NCBI GenBank assembly: GCA_045594885.1
Contig: JAZNZJ010000001.1
Span: 1 to 34,329, forward strand
Length of the DNA: 34,329 bases
From: Fimenecus sp045594885
GTDB taxonomy: Bacteria > Bacillota > Clostridia > Oscillospirales > Acutalibacteraceae
Direction: 5' to 3'
The notes under the pieces are model-generated. The model searched no databases. It was not told where the DNA came from and saw nothing but the letters and a program-made list of their open reading frames with translations. A program made the translations under genes and the position numbers. Shown here in pieces: positions 14,726 to 22,676 of this stretch (its first letter is position 1; each line of letters starts with the position of its first letter).

Positions 14726-15709
14726 ATGAGAAAAAACAGTAAGAAATTCGGTTTTTTAGATTTTATAAGCCTTATTGCCATTATTCTTTTAATTTTGAGT
14801 AATGTGAATACTGATAATGTTCCAATTCCTGACGATGTAATTGAATCAACAACGGAATATGTTGACTATGACAATAATACAGAAGATTTAACCGAAAGCA
14901 CAACAGAAGATTTAGAAGAAGCAGACGGACTGTACTCACCAAGACCTGACGATTATTATCTTCAACTTGACAGGGCAGGTAAAGAGATATATAGCGAAAT
15001 TTATAAGGCTGCAGGTGAGGGAAAAACTTCTTGTAAATTTAAAAATATTGATGTGGATGCATATTGCAATTCTGTGAAATCTGCGGTTTATGCATTTGTT
15101 TTTGACCATCCCGAATATTTTTGGTTTAACAATGGTCATAAATATACATATGGCTTGGGAAATTTTGAAGTAGAATTGGGTGTTGATGATTATTGGCAAT
15201 ACTCAATGAATAAAAACAAATACACTGACTCGTTGCAAAAGAAAGTTGATGAAATTGTTGCAAGGGCAAACAAATTCGACACCGATTACGACAAGATTAA
15301 ATTTGTTCACGATTACTTAGTGAATACTGTGGAATACGATTATAAGGCATTGGAAGAAATTAACAGCGGTGGCACAAAGACCACATCAAGTAAACAGTCT
15401 GCAACACCTTATGGATGCCTTGTTAACGGAAAAGCAATTTGCAGCGGATATTCTGAAGGCTTTCAGCTTATAATGGATGAACTCGGAATTGAGTGTAACA
15501 GTGTGTGGGGTGATGCGGGTGGTCCTCATCAATGGAATGTTGTAAAGCTTGACGGCGATTATTATTTCATTGACTGCACTTGGGATGACCCCAAAGGTGT
15601 GAATGAAGTTCAATATGATTATTTCTTAATTAACTTAAAAGAAATTTCAAAAACACATACACCTGACAACACATTCGTTTATCCACAATGTACCGCAACT
15701 AAATATTAA
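14726..15709 (+). CDS. Membrane-anchored transglutaminase-like protein
   Basis: 327 residues. A short basic N-terminus and one hydrophobic helix (11-27) anchor it, so the rest should be outside the cell. A Thr/Glu/Asp-rich linker (35-68) follows. The C-terminal half is a transglutaminase-like core with the full triad: Cys239 in KAICSGYSEGF, His268 in GGPHQWNVV and Asp283 in YYFIDCTWDDP. Such bacterial domains are peptidases or protein-modifying enzymes of the cell envelope. ATG 14726 is used because GAGGGG ends 6 bases before it. Last gene of the operon that starts at 11765; a terminator follows. Confidence 0.85.
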   Translation: MRKNSKKFGFLDFISLIAIILLILSNVNTDNVPIPDDVIESTTEYVDYDNNTEDLTESTTEDLEEADGLYSPRPDDYYLQLDRAGKEIYSEIYKAAGEGKTSCKFKNIDVDAYCNSVKSAVYAFVFDHPEYFWFNNGHKYTYGLGNFEVELGVDDYWQYSMNKNKYTDSLQKKVDEIVARANKFDTDYDKIKFVHDYLVNTVEYDYKALEEINSGGTKTTSSKQSATPYGCLVNGKAICSGYSEGFQLIMDELGIECNSVWGDAGGPHQWNVVKLDGDYYFIDCTWDDPKGVNEVQYDYFLINLKEISKTHTPDNTFVYPQCTATKY

Positions 15710-15719
15710 AAAAGTAAGA

Positions 15720-15755
15720 GGCTGTAAAAAAATGAAAGTTTTTTACAGCCCTTTT
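15720..15755. terminator. Bidirectional terminator
   Basis: GGCTGTAAAAA (15720-15730) pairs with TTTTTACAGCC (15740-15750), then CTTTTTAT. It closes the RyR island on the plus strand and the GH2 gene (stop at 15764) on the minus strand. Confidence 0.85.
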
Positions 15756-15763
15756 TATATCTA

Positions 15764-17512
15764 TTATTCTTTTTCAATTGCCGCAAGTTGTGTGTTTACA
15801 TCAATGATTTTCTGATAAATTTCATCGTCGAATTTTTTCTTGCGGTCATAGGTGTAAAGTCCGTTCTGCTCTTGCTCAATGTCATAAAGTTGAGTGTAGC
15901 AGAAACCGAACATCTTATAATTACTCATAATTACATCGGTGAGTCCCACATATCTTTGGGCGAATTCTTCGGGAGTTTTAACATCTTCGCCGTATCCCCA
16001 AGATTTAATTGACTCATCGCTTACCCATTTAATACCGCCGTATTCACTGATAAATACGGGTTCGCCTCTGTAAGTTTGTCTGCCACCATTTTCAACAAGT
16101 ACATGTTGATAAAGATAATCTTCAGTCATAAAACGGTCATAGTTTTTCTTGAAGAAATCCACATCATAACTGTAATCGTGCAAGTCAAAAATATCAGTTT
16201 TCACGTGAAAATTACCACTTGTGTCAATACAGGGTCGGGTGGGGTCAACTGCTTTTGTGTAGTCATAAACAGTTGCTAACAACGGGTCATATTGAGGTCT
16301 GCCTTTGTAATTCCAGGTTTCGTTGAATGGGCACCAACCAATGAGTGCGGGGTGATTGAAATCACGTGCTATTGCCTCTTTCCATTCATTTAAGAATACA
16401 TCAACACTCTTGGGGTTTGAGTAGTCAAGTCCCCAGTTTGCGTATTCACCCCATACTATGTAACCCAATTGGTCTGCATAATACAAGAATTTCGGGTCAA
16501 ATACTTTCTGGTGAAGTCTTGCACCATTGAAACCAAGAGCCATTGAAAGTTCAATGTCCTTTATTAAATCCTCATCGCAGGGGGCGGTGTAAATACCTTT
16601 TTTATAGAATCCTTGGTCAAGGACTAAACGTTGGAATACACTTTTTTCATTGATTAAGAATTTGTATCCGTCAAGTCGCACATTGCGAAGACCAAAATAT
16701 GAATGAACTTTGTCATCACCAAAAGTGATTTCAAGGTCATAAAGACGCCCGTTTCCTACTTCCCAAAGATGAGTTTCGTCGAGCTTAATCTGTAAAGTTT
16801 CGTTGCCACAGGCATCTTTGAATTCTGTTTTACCCACACTCTTACCCTCATAAAATGCTTCACAACAAAGCTCTGCTCTGCCATTAAGATTTATATTGAG
16901 AGTAACAAGTCCGTTTTTGTGGTCCGGATAAATCTTGAAATCTTTTACGTAATTCTGTGGCACATATTGAATGTAAACACTCTGCCAGATACCCGTTGTG
17001 CGTGTGTAGTCACAGGCGTGACTCTTTTTCCATTCACTCTGTTTACCACGGATAACAAAAGGATTTTTAACATTGTCCTCACAGAGTACAAAAATCTCAT
17101 TTTCACCGTCAACCGCAAGGTCAGTAATGTCAAATTCAAATGATGCGTAACCACCCTTGTGCCTACCCGCTAATTTGCCGTTTATAAGTACAGTTGTAAG
17201 GTGGTCAGCCGCACCAAAGCACAAAAATATGCGATTATCGGATTTTTTTATTTCAACAGTTTTCTTGTACCATACCATATTTATAAAATCTTTGTACCCA
17301 ATGCCCGAAAGTTCACTTTCGACACAGAAAGGTACATTAATTTTATAAGGATAATTGTTGCTTTCACGTACTTCAATCGCTTTTGCCTCATCAGTTGAAA
17401 ATTTAAACCCCACTTTAGCCTTTTGAAAGCCGAAATCCCATTCGCCGTCAAGATTTATGAAATTATCCCTTTCGAATTGCGGATTTGAATGTTTCGCCAT
17501 TTTAATATTCAT
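15764..17512 (-). CDS. Glycoside hydrolase family 2 protein (beta-galactosidase/beta-glucuronidase type)
   Basis: 582 residues, shorter than most GH2 enzymes. Domain order: N-terminal jelly-roll sugar-binding domain (about 10-185, with 'GYASFEFDITDL'), immunoglobulin-like domain (about 190-280), catalytic TIM barrel (about 285-580). Catalytic acid/base is Glu398 in CPFNETWN and nucleophile Glu490 in FISEYGG. No signal peptide, so cytoplasmic. The exact sugar cannot be read; the compact form without extra C-terminal domains is common in gut Firmicutes. It is divergent from the oxidoreductase-hydrolase pair and has its own promoter. Confidence 0.9.
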   Translation of the reverse strand: MNIKMAKHSNPQFERDNFINLDGEWDFGFQKAKVGFKFSTDEAKAIEVRESNNYPYKINVPFCVESELSGIGYKDFINMVWYKKTVEIKKSDNRIFLCFGAADHLTTVLINGKLAGRHKGGYASFEFDITDLAVDGENEIFVLCEDNVKNPFVIRGKQSEWKKSHACDYTRTTGIWQSVYIQYVPQNYVKDFKIYPDHKNGLVTLNINLNGRAELCCEAFYEGKSVGKTEFKDACGNETLQIKLDETHLWEVGNGRLYDLEITFGDDKVHSYFGLRNVRLDGYKFLINEKSVFQRLVLDQGFYKKGIYTAPCDEDLIKDIELSMALGFNGARLHQKVFDPKFLYYADQLGYIVWGEYANWGLDYSNPKSVDVFLNEWKEAIARDFNHPALIGWCPFNETWNYKGRPQYDPLLATVYDYTKAVDPTRPCIDTSGNFHVKTDIFDLHDYSYDVDFFKKNYDRFMTEDYLYQHVLVENGGRQTYRGEPVFISEYGGIKWVSDESIKSWGYGEDVKTPEEFAQRYVGLTDVIMSNYKMFGFCYTQLYDIEQEQNGLYTYDRKKKFDDEIYQKIIDVNTQLAAIEKE

Positions 17513-17529
17513 AATGCATCACCAAAGAG

Positions 17530-17558
17530 ATAATATCATAAATTTTCACATATATCAA
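17530..17558 (-). promoter_or_regulatory. Sigma-A type promoter for the GH2 gene
   Basis: On the minus strand TTGATA (17553-17558), 17-base spacer, TATTAT (17530-17535). GGTGATG near the ATG is the ribosome site. Confidence 0.7.
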
Positions 17559-17618
17559 TAAATAACTTGCAGTTGTATTATAAATAAAAGGTAAACTGGG
17601 GTTTGTAGGTTTCTTTGT

Positions 17619-17687
17619 GTCATTCTGAGAGAAGCGAAGAATCTCTGTTTGGTTGAGATTCTTCGTCACTGCGTTCCTCAGAATGAC
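17619..17687. repeat. Long interspersed palindrome (GTCATTCTGAG family)
   Basis: GTCATTCTGAG (17619-17629) is reversed as CTCAGAATGAC (17677-17687), and CGAAGAATCTC (17635-17645) as GAGATTCTTCG (17655-17665), with a 9-base loop. The middle of the two arms is unequal in length. From memory this is a widely dispersed intergenic palindrome of many genomes. It lies between two divergent promoters. Confidence 0.75.
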
Positions 17688-17754
17688 ATTACTTGTAGAT
17701 AGTATTCACCCCGACAAATTCAAATTTATCTGCACTTAAATAATTAAAAGCATC

Positions 17755-17784
17755 TTGTTTGTGAATTGGCTTTTGTGCTATACT
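17755..17784 (+). promoter_or_regulatory. Candidate promoter for the oxidoreductase-hydrolase pair
   Basis: TTGTTT (17755-17760), 18-base spacer, TATACT (17779-17784) with an extended -10 TG. The start codon is 18 bases further on. Confidence 0.5.
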
Positions 17785-17801
17785 ATAAGTCGGTGATATA
17801 T

Positions 17802-18779
17802 ATGTGGAATAAATTTAACTGGGCAATTTTAGGTTGTGGCAATATTGCAAACGATTTTGCAAGAGAAATGAATAAAATGGGCGGTAAAGTCCATTCAGTT
17901 GCTAACCGTACTTATGAAAAAGCAGTAGCCTTTGCTGAAAAGTATAATATTGAAAAAGTCTATGAAAACATTGACGATGTTTTTACCGACAGTAATGTTG
18001 ATATTATATATATTGCCACACCTCACAACAAACATATTGACTACATTCTCCATTCCCTTGAGAATAATAAACACGTGCTTTGCGAAAAGGCGATAACATT
18101 AAATTCTCAAGAATTAAATCAAGCCGTTAAACTCGCAAACAAAAATAATCTCATATTAGCCGAGGCTATGACAATTTACAATATGCCACTTTATACCGAA
18201 CTTGAAAAAATCGTCAGTACAGGAAAATTAGGCGAATTAAGACTTGTACAGGTGAATTTCGGCAGTTTTAAAGAGTACGATATGACAAATCGTTTCTTCA
18301 ATATGAATTTGGCAGGTGGGGCACTCCTTGACATCGGCGTTTATGCACTTTCTCTTGTGAGAATGTTTATGAATACAAATAATTCAGAAATCCATTCACA
18401 AGTAAAATTCGCTGAAACCGGTGCGGACGAGCAATCAAGCATTATTATCAAAAATGATAAAGAGCAAATGGCAAGTGTGACCCTTTCACTTCACGCAAAA
18501 CAACCGAAACGTGCCACAATTTGTTATGATAATGCCCATATTGAGATTTTTGAATACCCACGTGCCGATAAAGCAGTAATTACATATACAAATGACGGGC
18601 ACACAGAAGAAATAACAGTGGGTGAACTCCAAGATGCACTTTGTTATGAAATCGAGAATATGGAAAACGCAATTTCAAGTGGCAAAAACACAATGAAACT
18701 TGATTATACAATTGATGTAATGAATGTTATGACAATGTTACGAAATGATTGGAATATGAAATATCCCGAAGAGCTTTAA
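17802..18779 (+). CDS. Gfo/Idh/MocA-family NAD(P)-dependent oxidoreductase
   Basis: 325 residues. The N-terminal Rossmann fold has the loop ILGCGNIANDF (residues 9-19), then 'IATPHNKHIDYI' and the family's EKP-like motif VLCEKAIT, where the lysine contacts cofactor and substrate. The C-terminal alpha/beta domain has 'FGSFKEYDMTNRFFN' and 'GGALLDIGVYALSLVR'. These enzymes act on sugars, inositols or related diols; the substrate is unknown. The start at 17802 has GGTGAT 5 bases before it; a TTG 36 bases upstream is less likely. The hydrolase gene begins 41 bases downstream, likely the same transcript. Confidence 0.9.
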   Translation: MWNKFNWAILGCGNIANDFAREMNKMGGKVHSVANRTYEKAVAFAEKYNIEKVYENIDDVFTDSNVDIIYIATPHNKHIDYILHSLENNKHVLCEKAITLNSQELNQAVKLANKNNLILAEAMTIYNMPLYTELEKIVSTGKLGELRLVQVNFGSFKEYDMTNRFFNMNLAGGALLDIGVYALSLVRMFMNTNNSEIHSQVKFAETGADEQSSIIIKNDKEQMASVTLSLHAKQPKRATICYDNAHIEIFEYPRADKAVITYTNDGHTEEITVGELQDALCYEIENMENAISSGKNTMKLDYTIDVMNVMTMLRNDWNMKYPEEL

Positions 18780-18820
18780 GAGTCGATGCCTTCGACAATA
18801 CATAAAAAGGACGAATACTT

Positions 18821-19861
18821 ATGAAATATTATGCTGTATCTGATTACTATGAGTGCTTTGAAAAATATTCAAGAAAATTTAATCGAGATTTTGATAGTAT
18901 GATTATTGAAATTTGTGATGATGATTTACCTGAAGTAAGAAAACTTTTTTCGCAGTGTTTAAATGATGAAATTAAAGGATACTACGAAAAATATGGTATT
19001 ACTTTTTGGGGAAATAAATCAGGTGCATTTCAGATTACCCCTAATGAAATAATAAAGGACGAAGATGTCAGAATTTCATATAAAGAAATTATGAGTATGT
19101 ATAAATGCAGATGTAAGGTCGCTAAAGGAACACTAAAGACTGAAAAACAGGCGAAAAAAAGTCTTTGCAAGAACAAAGACGCAAAAATACATAAATTATT
19201 TACAATTTCATCGTTCAAGAGATATGTTTACACAGGCGAAAAGTTCAATATGGCATTTAGGCTTAAAAAGTGTAAGTCAGAAAATCAACCCATAGTATTG
19301 TATTTTCACAGTGGTGGCAATGGCGGTAACAGTAGAAAAGCACTTGAAGAATTCTATCTTCCTTATCTAAAAATGCTAAATAGAAAATGTACAATAATTA
19401 TTCCTCAGTTACCTAATGATGTTGTGTTTGAAGATTACATAGCAGGAATAAAAGAAGTAATTGAAATCATCGCAAAAGAAGTAAAGGCAGACAATAATAG
19501 AATTTATGCTTTTGGTGGTTCGGCGGGTGGACGTTGTACTTGGCAGTTAGCTTTTGATTATCCGGATTTTTTAGCTTGTGCATTACCGATATCGGGCGAA
19601 ATAAATGCAATGAATGAAAATAAAAATATTGATTTATCCCATATGAAAAGATTTCCAATCTGGGTAACTCATTCTGCAGATGATTGCATTCTGCCTATTG
19701 ACCACGATGATTATGCCGTTAAAAAACTGCAGGAAATGGGTGCACCTGTGAAATATACTCGTTACGAAAAGTATGGTCACGGACTAAAAGTTGTATATAA
19801 TTTTTATTTAAGAGAAAAATGGGTGGATTGGATGTTTGACCAATCCTTAGAGAAAAGATAA
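18821..19861 (+). CDS. Alpha/beta hydrolase (esterase/PHB-depolymerase-like) with extra N-terminal region
   Basis: 346 residues. The hydrolase core spans about 155-340: oxyanion motif YFHSGGNGG (161-169), nucleophile in FGGSAGGR (Ser234), acid Asp in HSADDCILP (about 287-288) and His320 in KYGHG. It resembles carboxylesterases with a GxSxGG elbow. Residues 1-150 are charged and unlike a typical hydrolase cap; I do not recognise this part. There is no signal peptide. AAAGGA lies about 10 bases before the ATG. It follows the oxidoreductase gene closely and ends in a terminator. Confidence 0.82.
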   Translation: MKYYAVSDYYECFEKYSRKFNRDFDSMIIEICDDDLPEVRKLFSQCLNDEIKGYYEKYGITFWGNKSGAFQITPNEIIKDEDVRISYKEIMSMYKCRCKVAKGTLKTEKQAKKSLCKNKDAKIHKLFTISSFKRYVYTGEKFNMAFRLKKCKSENQPIVLYFHSGGNGGNSRKALEEFYLPYLKMLNRKCTIIIPQLPNDVVFEDYIAGIKEVIEIIAKEVKADNNRIYAFGGSAGGRCTWQLAFDYPDFLACALPISGEINAMNENKNIDLSHMKRFPIWVTHSADDCILPIDHDDYAVKKLQEMGAPVKYTRYEKYGHGLKVVYNFYLREKWVDWMFDQSLEKR

Positions 19862-19887
19862 AAGGATGCGTAAGCATCCTTTTTTTA
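19860..19887. terminator. Bidirectional terminator
   Basis: AAAGGATGC (19861-19869), loop GTAA, GCATCCTTT (19874-19882), then a T-run. It serves the hydrolase gene; the minus-strand GNAT-like gene ends at 19885. Confidence 0.85.
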
Positions 19888-20757
19888 TATTATTATTACA
19901 CCTAATCCTTCACCAAATGTTCCGCCGTTTTTAATGTATTCAGCGGTAGATTTTTGTAAGGAACTCTTTTGCGGTATTTTATCAACATATCCATAACTGC
20001 CGGTTTCCTTTTTATTTTTCATAAGGTCGGCAGTTTTAAATTTTTTACCATAAAGCCAAAGATATGTCTGTTGGGGACTTTCTTTTGATTCAACAATTTC
20101 AAACAATTTTTGAAATTTTAAAATATTACTGTTTTCCGGCATAAAATCTCTGTTGTGAGGGTACAGCAACCAACTGTGGCACATAAATTTGTTGTTTGGA
20201 TATTCAGGAAAATATTTTGTAAAAAATTCTTTTGCCATTTGTAAAGATTTCTCACAAGCTTCAAAATCTAACTTTTCGCCACGTGAAATATGCATATTTA
20301 TAATTTTATCGCCAAAGTTGATTTTATTTCCGTCTTTACTATATGGAGTTTTATAATACCAAAAAAGCTTTTGATATTGAAGCCTGCCAATTTTAAAAAT
20401 ATTTAAGTTCATATGGTGCATAATCCAATGAAGTTCATAAAGTCCGTCTTCATTTGTTCTGTCTTTGTGGTCGATTATCCAGATTTTTATGTCACTCATT
20501 GTATCCCAAAAAATTTCTTCGCAAATGCCTTTTTCTTTATACCTGTCCCAAACAGTGGGTAGAAAGGCATAAACTAATGCTAATTTCATCATAGGTTTTT
20601 GCTTCAAAAAAATTTCCCAACGATTTTTTTTACAAAACAAAAGATAAATTCTTATTTTAGTCTTGTTTTTGTTTATGTATTTTTCAATTTTATTTGCTAA
20701 ATCTTCGTTTGAGTAAATCTTTAAAAAAATCTCTTTTGACCGTTTAAAATCCAACAT
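19885..20757 (-). CDS. GNAT-like acyltransferase with NAT_N / GNAT_C type domains
   Basis: 290 residues. The C-terminal half shows the pattern of the GNAT-like C-terminal family: FKIGRLQYQK, NMHISRGEKLDFEACEKSL, AKEFFTKYFPEYP, FMCHSWLLYPHNRDFM and NILKFQKLF. The N-terminal half (helical, 'YELHWIMHHMNLNIF') fits the paired N-acyltransferase N-terminal domain. Substrate and role are unknown; the name rests on recollection of these Pfam families. Very rich in Lys and aromatic residues. AGGAG is about 8 bases before the ATG. Single gene on the minus strand. Confidence 0.72.
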   Translation of the reverse strand: MLDFKRSKEIFLKIYSNEDLANKIEKYINKNKTKIRIYLLFCKKNRWEIFLKQKPMMKLALVYAFLPTVWDRYKEKGICEEIFWDTMSDIKIWIIDHKDRTNEDGLYELHWIMHHMNLNIFKIGRLQYQKLFWYYKTPYSKDGNKINFGDKIINMHISRGEKLDFEACEKSLQMAKEFFTKYFPEYPNNKFMCHSWLLYPHNRDFMPENSNILKFQKLFEIVESKESPQQTYLWLYGKKFKTADLMKNKKETGSYGYVDKIPQKSSLQKSTAEYIKNGGTFGEGLGVIII

Positions 20758-20785
20758 AAGTTTTCTCCTGCAATTTGTTTAATTC

Positions 20786-20813
20786 ATTTTATCATAAAAT
20801 ACATAAAAATCAA
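20786..20813 (-). promoter_or_regulatory. Candidate promoter for the GNAT-like acyltransferase
   Basis: On the minus strand TTGATT (20808-20813), 16-base spacer, TAAAAT (20786-20791) preceded by TG-A (extended -10). Confidence 0.55.
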
Positions 20814-20894
20814 ATATGTTTGTAGTTTTTTAATTTAATAAATTGTGGGTTTGTAGAATTGAATGCAAAATGCAAAACACAAAGTGTAAAATAT

Positions 20895-21085
20895 TGGGTC
20901 TGCGACGCCCCCCCTTCCGTCACTCGCTTTGCTCGTGCCACCTTAATTCTCGCCTGCCGGCTCGGTCGGTGCTTCTGCTTCGCAGAGGTGTCCACCGGAC
21001 ACCCGCACCCTCGCAGGGGGGAAGGCTATGTTTGGGCTCCACCCTTGAGGGGGAGCTGTCTGCGAAGCAGACTGAGGGGGGTATC
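20895..21085. repeat. GC-rich non-coding block of hairpins
   Basis: About 190 bases, far richer in G+C than the flanks. Perfect hairpins: TCTGC/GCAGA (20974-20986), GGTGTCC/GGACACC (20987-21003) and GTCTGC/GCAGAC (21058-21072), plus CCCTCGCAGGGGGG and CCCTTGAGGGGG stretches. Open frames through it lack ribosome sites. From memory, GGGGGAGCTGTC-hairpin-GACTGAGGGGG is typical of dispersed intergenic elements in clostridial genomes. Confidence 0.6.
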
Positions 21086-21146
21086 TTAAAAGAGCTCGAC
21101 AAATTCACATTTGATAATAAAAATACATTCTCGCAACTTTTTTTCC

Positions 21147-21175
21147 GTGATAATAGTAAAATTTGCCAATATAAT
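21147..21175 (+). promoter_or_regulatory. Promoter of the tRNA-like RNA / slipin-rtcB transcript
   Basis: GTGATA (21147-21152), 17-base spacer, TATAAT (21170-21175). Transcription would start near 21182, about 395 bases before the slipin ATG. Confidence 0.6.
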
Positions 21176-21181
21176 ACAATT

Positions 21182-21545
21182 TGTAAGGTTGCTTTTTGCA
21201 AGTGATTGTAATCACTGCGGTGCATTAGGGTATCCCGAAATGTATGCCAAAGAATCTTACGCTCTGGCAGTCGAGTTTATCGACGGGGTTCAACTCCCCA
21301 TTTTTCGCAGGTTCGAATCCTGCAAGGGCTAACCACCTTTCTAGTGGATTAGGAAATTTCTGAATTATATAGATTTATTACTAAAATGAAGAAAATTCTA
21401 CGAATTCCTGCTCATATGGGCAACACCCGTTTTGCCTTGTCTTTGAAAGGATACCGTTGATTGCAAGTAAGGGTCAGGCATTTCGCTCCGCTTTTACCGA
21501 ATGTCACTTAATTTCAGAGCCGCAGAATGTGTGGGGAATTCCACC
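21182..21545 (+). ncRNA. Structured leader RNA of the slipin-rtcB operon
   Basis: This stretch has no supported ORF but many helices: TTGC/GCAA (21189-21201), GTGAT/ATCAC (21202-21215), GCATT/AATGT (21222-21243) around GGG/CCC (21228-21236), the tRNA-like core (21257-21335, listed separately), GGCATT-CG with CG-AATGTC (about 21475-21505) and GTGG/CCAC (21531-21544). CTGCGG (21215-21220) can pair with CCGCAG (21520-21525) and would close the whole region. It may be a separate small RNA, a leader, or both. Boundaries are approximate. Confidence 0.55.
21257..21335 (+). ncRNA. tRNA-like RNA (Y-RNA-like) upstream of slipin and RtcB
   Basis: Cloverleaf-like order: acceptor strand TTA-(C)-GCTCT (21257-21265) with AGGGCTAA (21325-21332), one bulged C and one wobble; D-arm-like hairpin GTCGA/TCGAC (21270-21284); anticodon-like arm GGGG/CCCC with 7-base loop TTCAACT (21285-21299); six-base variable region; canonical T arm GCAGG/CCTGC with loop TTCGAAT (21307-21323); then A and an encoded CCA (21333-21335). 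The spacing departs from tRNA: a GGCA linker before the D-like arm, no base between D-like and anticodon-like arms, and an extra base after the T stem. This fits a tRNA mimic better than a working tRNA. Confidence 0.65.
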
Positions 21546-21576
21546 CTCGCAATATTAACTCTTGGAGGTTTTACAT

Positions 21577-22671
21577 ATGAAAACAATTATTAACGAAAAT
21601 CAAAAAGGCTTTCTTTTCAAAAACGGAAAATTCATAAAAGTTCTCGATTCAGGCAGATACTACACCTTTGGTGACAAAACAATTGAGGTTGTACCTTTGT
21701 CCGCAATTGTTCAATCTGCATTCTGCTCACCCGAGCAGTTGCGTCAGAATGAAAAATTTAAAGAGTTAACCGAAACCGTTGAGGTCGGTGCAAATGAAAA
21801 GGCATATCATTTCTGTGATGACAAATTCGTAAGTCCTCTTTTTTCGGGTAAATATGATTATTGGAAAGAGGGACACACTCACAAATTCATAAAAATCAAC
21901 CTTTCAAACCCTGAAATTGATGAAAACGAGTCAGTTGATTTTTCAAAACTCAGCCACCTTTATCACTACCTTGAGGTGAATGTGAGAGAATATGAAAAAG
22001 GACTTGTTTATTTTGATAATAAATTTGTCAAAATACTTGAACCCGGTACATATCGCTATTGGCGTACAAATGTTGATGTGCGTGTGCAGATTGTTGACAC
22101 CCGACTTTTACAAATGAATATTATGGGTCAGGAAATTCTGACCAAAGATAAGGTTACTGTTCGTACATCTTTAATGTGTACCTACCGCATAACAGATTAC
22201 GTTAAGGCTTATAATGAAATTGAAGATTTCAGAGAGCAGATTCATATAATCGCACAGCTCGCAATGCGTGATTATGTGGGCAAATGTAATATTGATGAAA
22301 TTCTTGAAAGCAAAGAGCAGATGGGCGAGTACATTCTTGAACGTTTGAAAGCAAAAGAAAAAGAATTCTTTGTTGAGTTCTTCGACGCAGGTGTTAAGGA
22401 TATTATTCTTCCCGGTGAAATCCGTGACATTATGAATACTGTTCTTATTGCGGAAAAACGAGCACAGGCTAACGTTATTACCCGCCGTGAAGAAGTTGCA
22501 TCAACTCGTTCATTACTTAACACTGCAAAGCTTATGGACGAGAACAAAACCTTATATAAACTCAAAGAGCTTGAGTACATTGAGCGAATCTGTGAAAATG
22601 TGGGTAACATCACCGTAAACGGCTCACAGGATTTGCTTACTCAACTCACTACAATACTTAAAAAGGAGTGA
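21577..22671 (+). CDS. Soluble SPFH/band-7 (slipin-type) protein of an RNA-repair operon
   Basis: 364 residues. Residues about 165-300 are a band-7 domain (VDTRLLQMNIMGQEILTKDK, then RTSLMCTYRITDYVKAY and the AQLAMRDYVGKCNIDEIL helix), followed by the charged helix EKRAQANVITRREEVA typical of slipins. Unlike usual slipins there is no N-terminal membrane anchor. Instead a 27-residue module occurs three times, at 7-33, 73-99 and 138-164, with the common pattern EKG.x.F.nKFVK.L.sG.Y.YW. Slipins of this kind are known beside RtcB in bacterial RNA-repair operons; their role is unclear. The start is ATG 21577, 7 bases after TTGGAGGT. rtcB starts 6 bases after its stop. Confidence 0.85.
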   Translation: MKTIINENQKGFLFKNGKFIKVLDSGRYYTFGDKTIEVVPLSAIVQSAFCSPEQLRQNEKFKELTETVEVGANEKAYHFCDDKFVSPLFSGKYDYWKEGHTHKFIKINLSNPEIDENESVDFSKLSHLYHYLEVNVREYEKGLVYFDNKFVKILEPGTYRYWRTNVDVRVQIVDTRLLQMNIMGQEILTKDKVTVRTSLMCTYRITDYVKAYNEIEDFREQIHIIAQLAMRDYVGKCNIDEILESKEQMGEYILERLKAKEKEFFVEFFDAGVKDIILPGEIRDIMNTVLIAEKRAQANVITRREEVASTRSLLNTAKLMDENKTLYKLKELEYIERICENVGNITVNGSQDLLTQLTTILKKE

Positions 22672-22676
22672 TAAAA

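Noticed and set aside
20843..21205. Overlapping open frames of 76-120 codons in the GC-rich block
   Set aside because: They exist because the GC-rich hairpins lack stop codons; no start signals and no recognisable protein.
21257..21335. An ordinary tRNA gene (loop TTCAACT would give anticodon CAA, leucine)
   Set aside because: The acceptor stem has a bulge, there is no long variable arm as in leucine tRNA, the spacing around the D-like arm and T stem is wrong, and the D loop lacks the GG pair.
21182..21545. tmRNA
   Set aside because: There is no 5' partner of the acceptor end at the start of the transcript and no tag ORF ending in an Ala-Ala stop; the T arm lies in the middle of the transcript, not at its 3' end.
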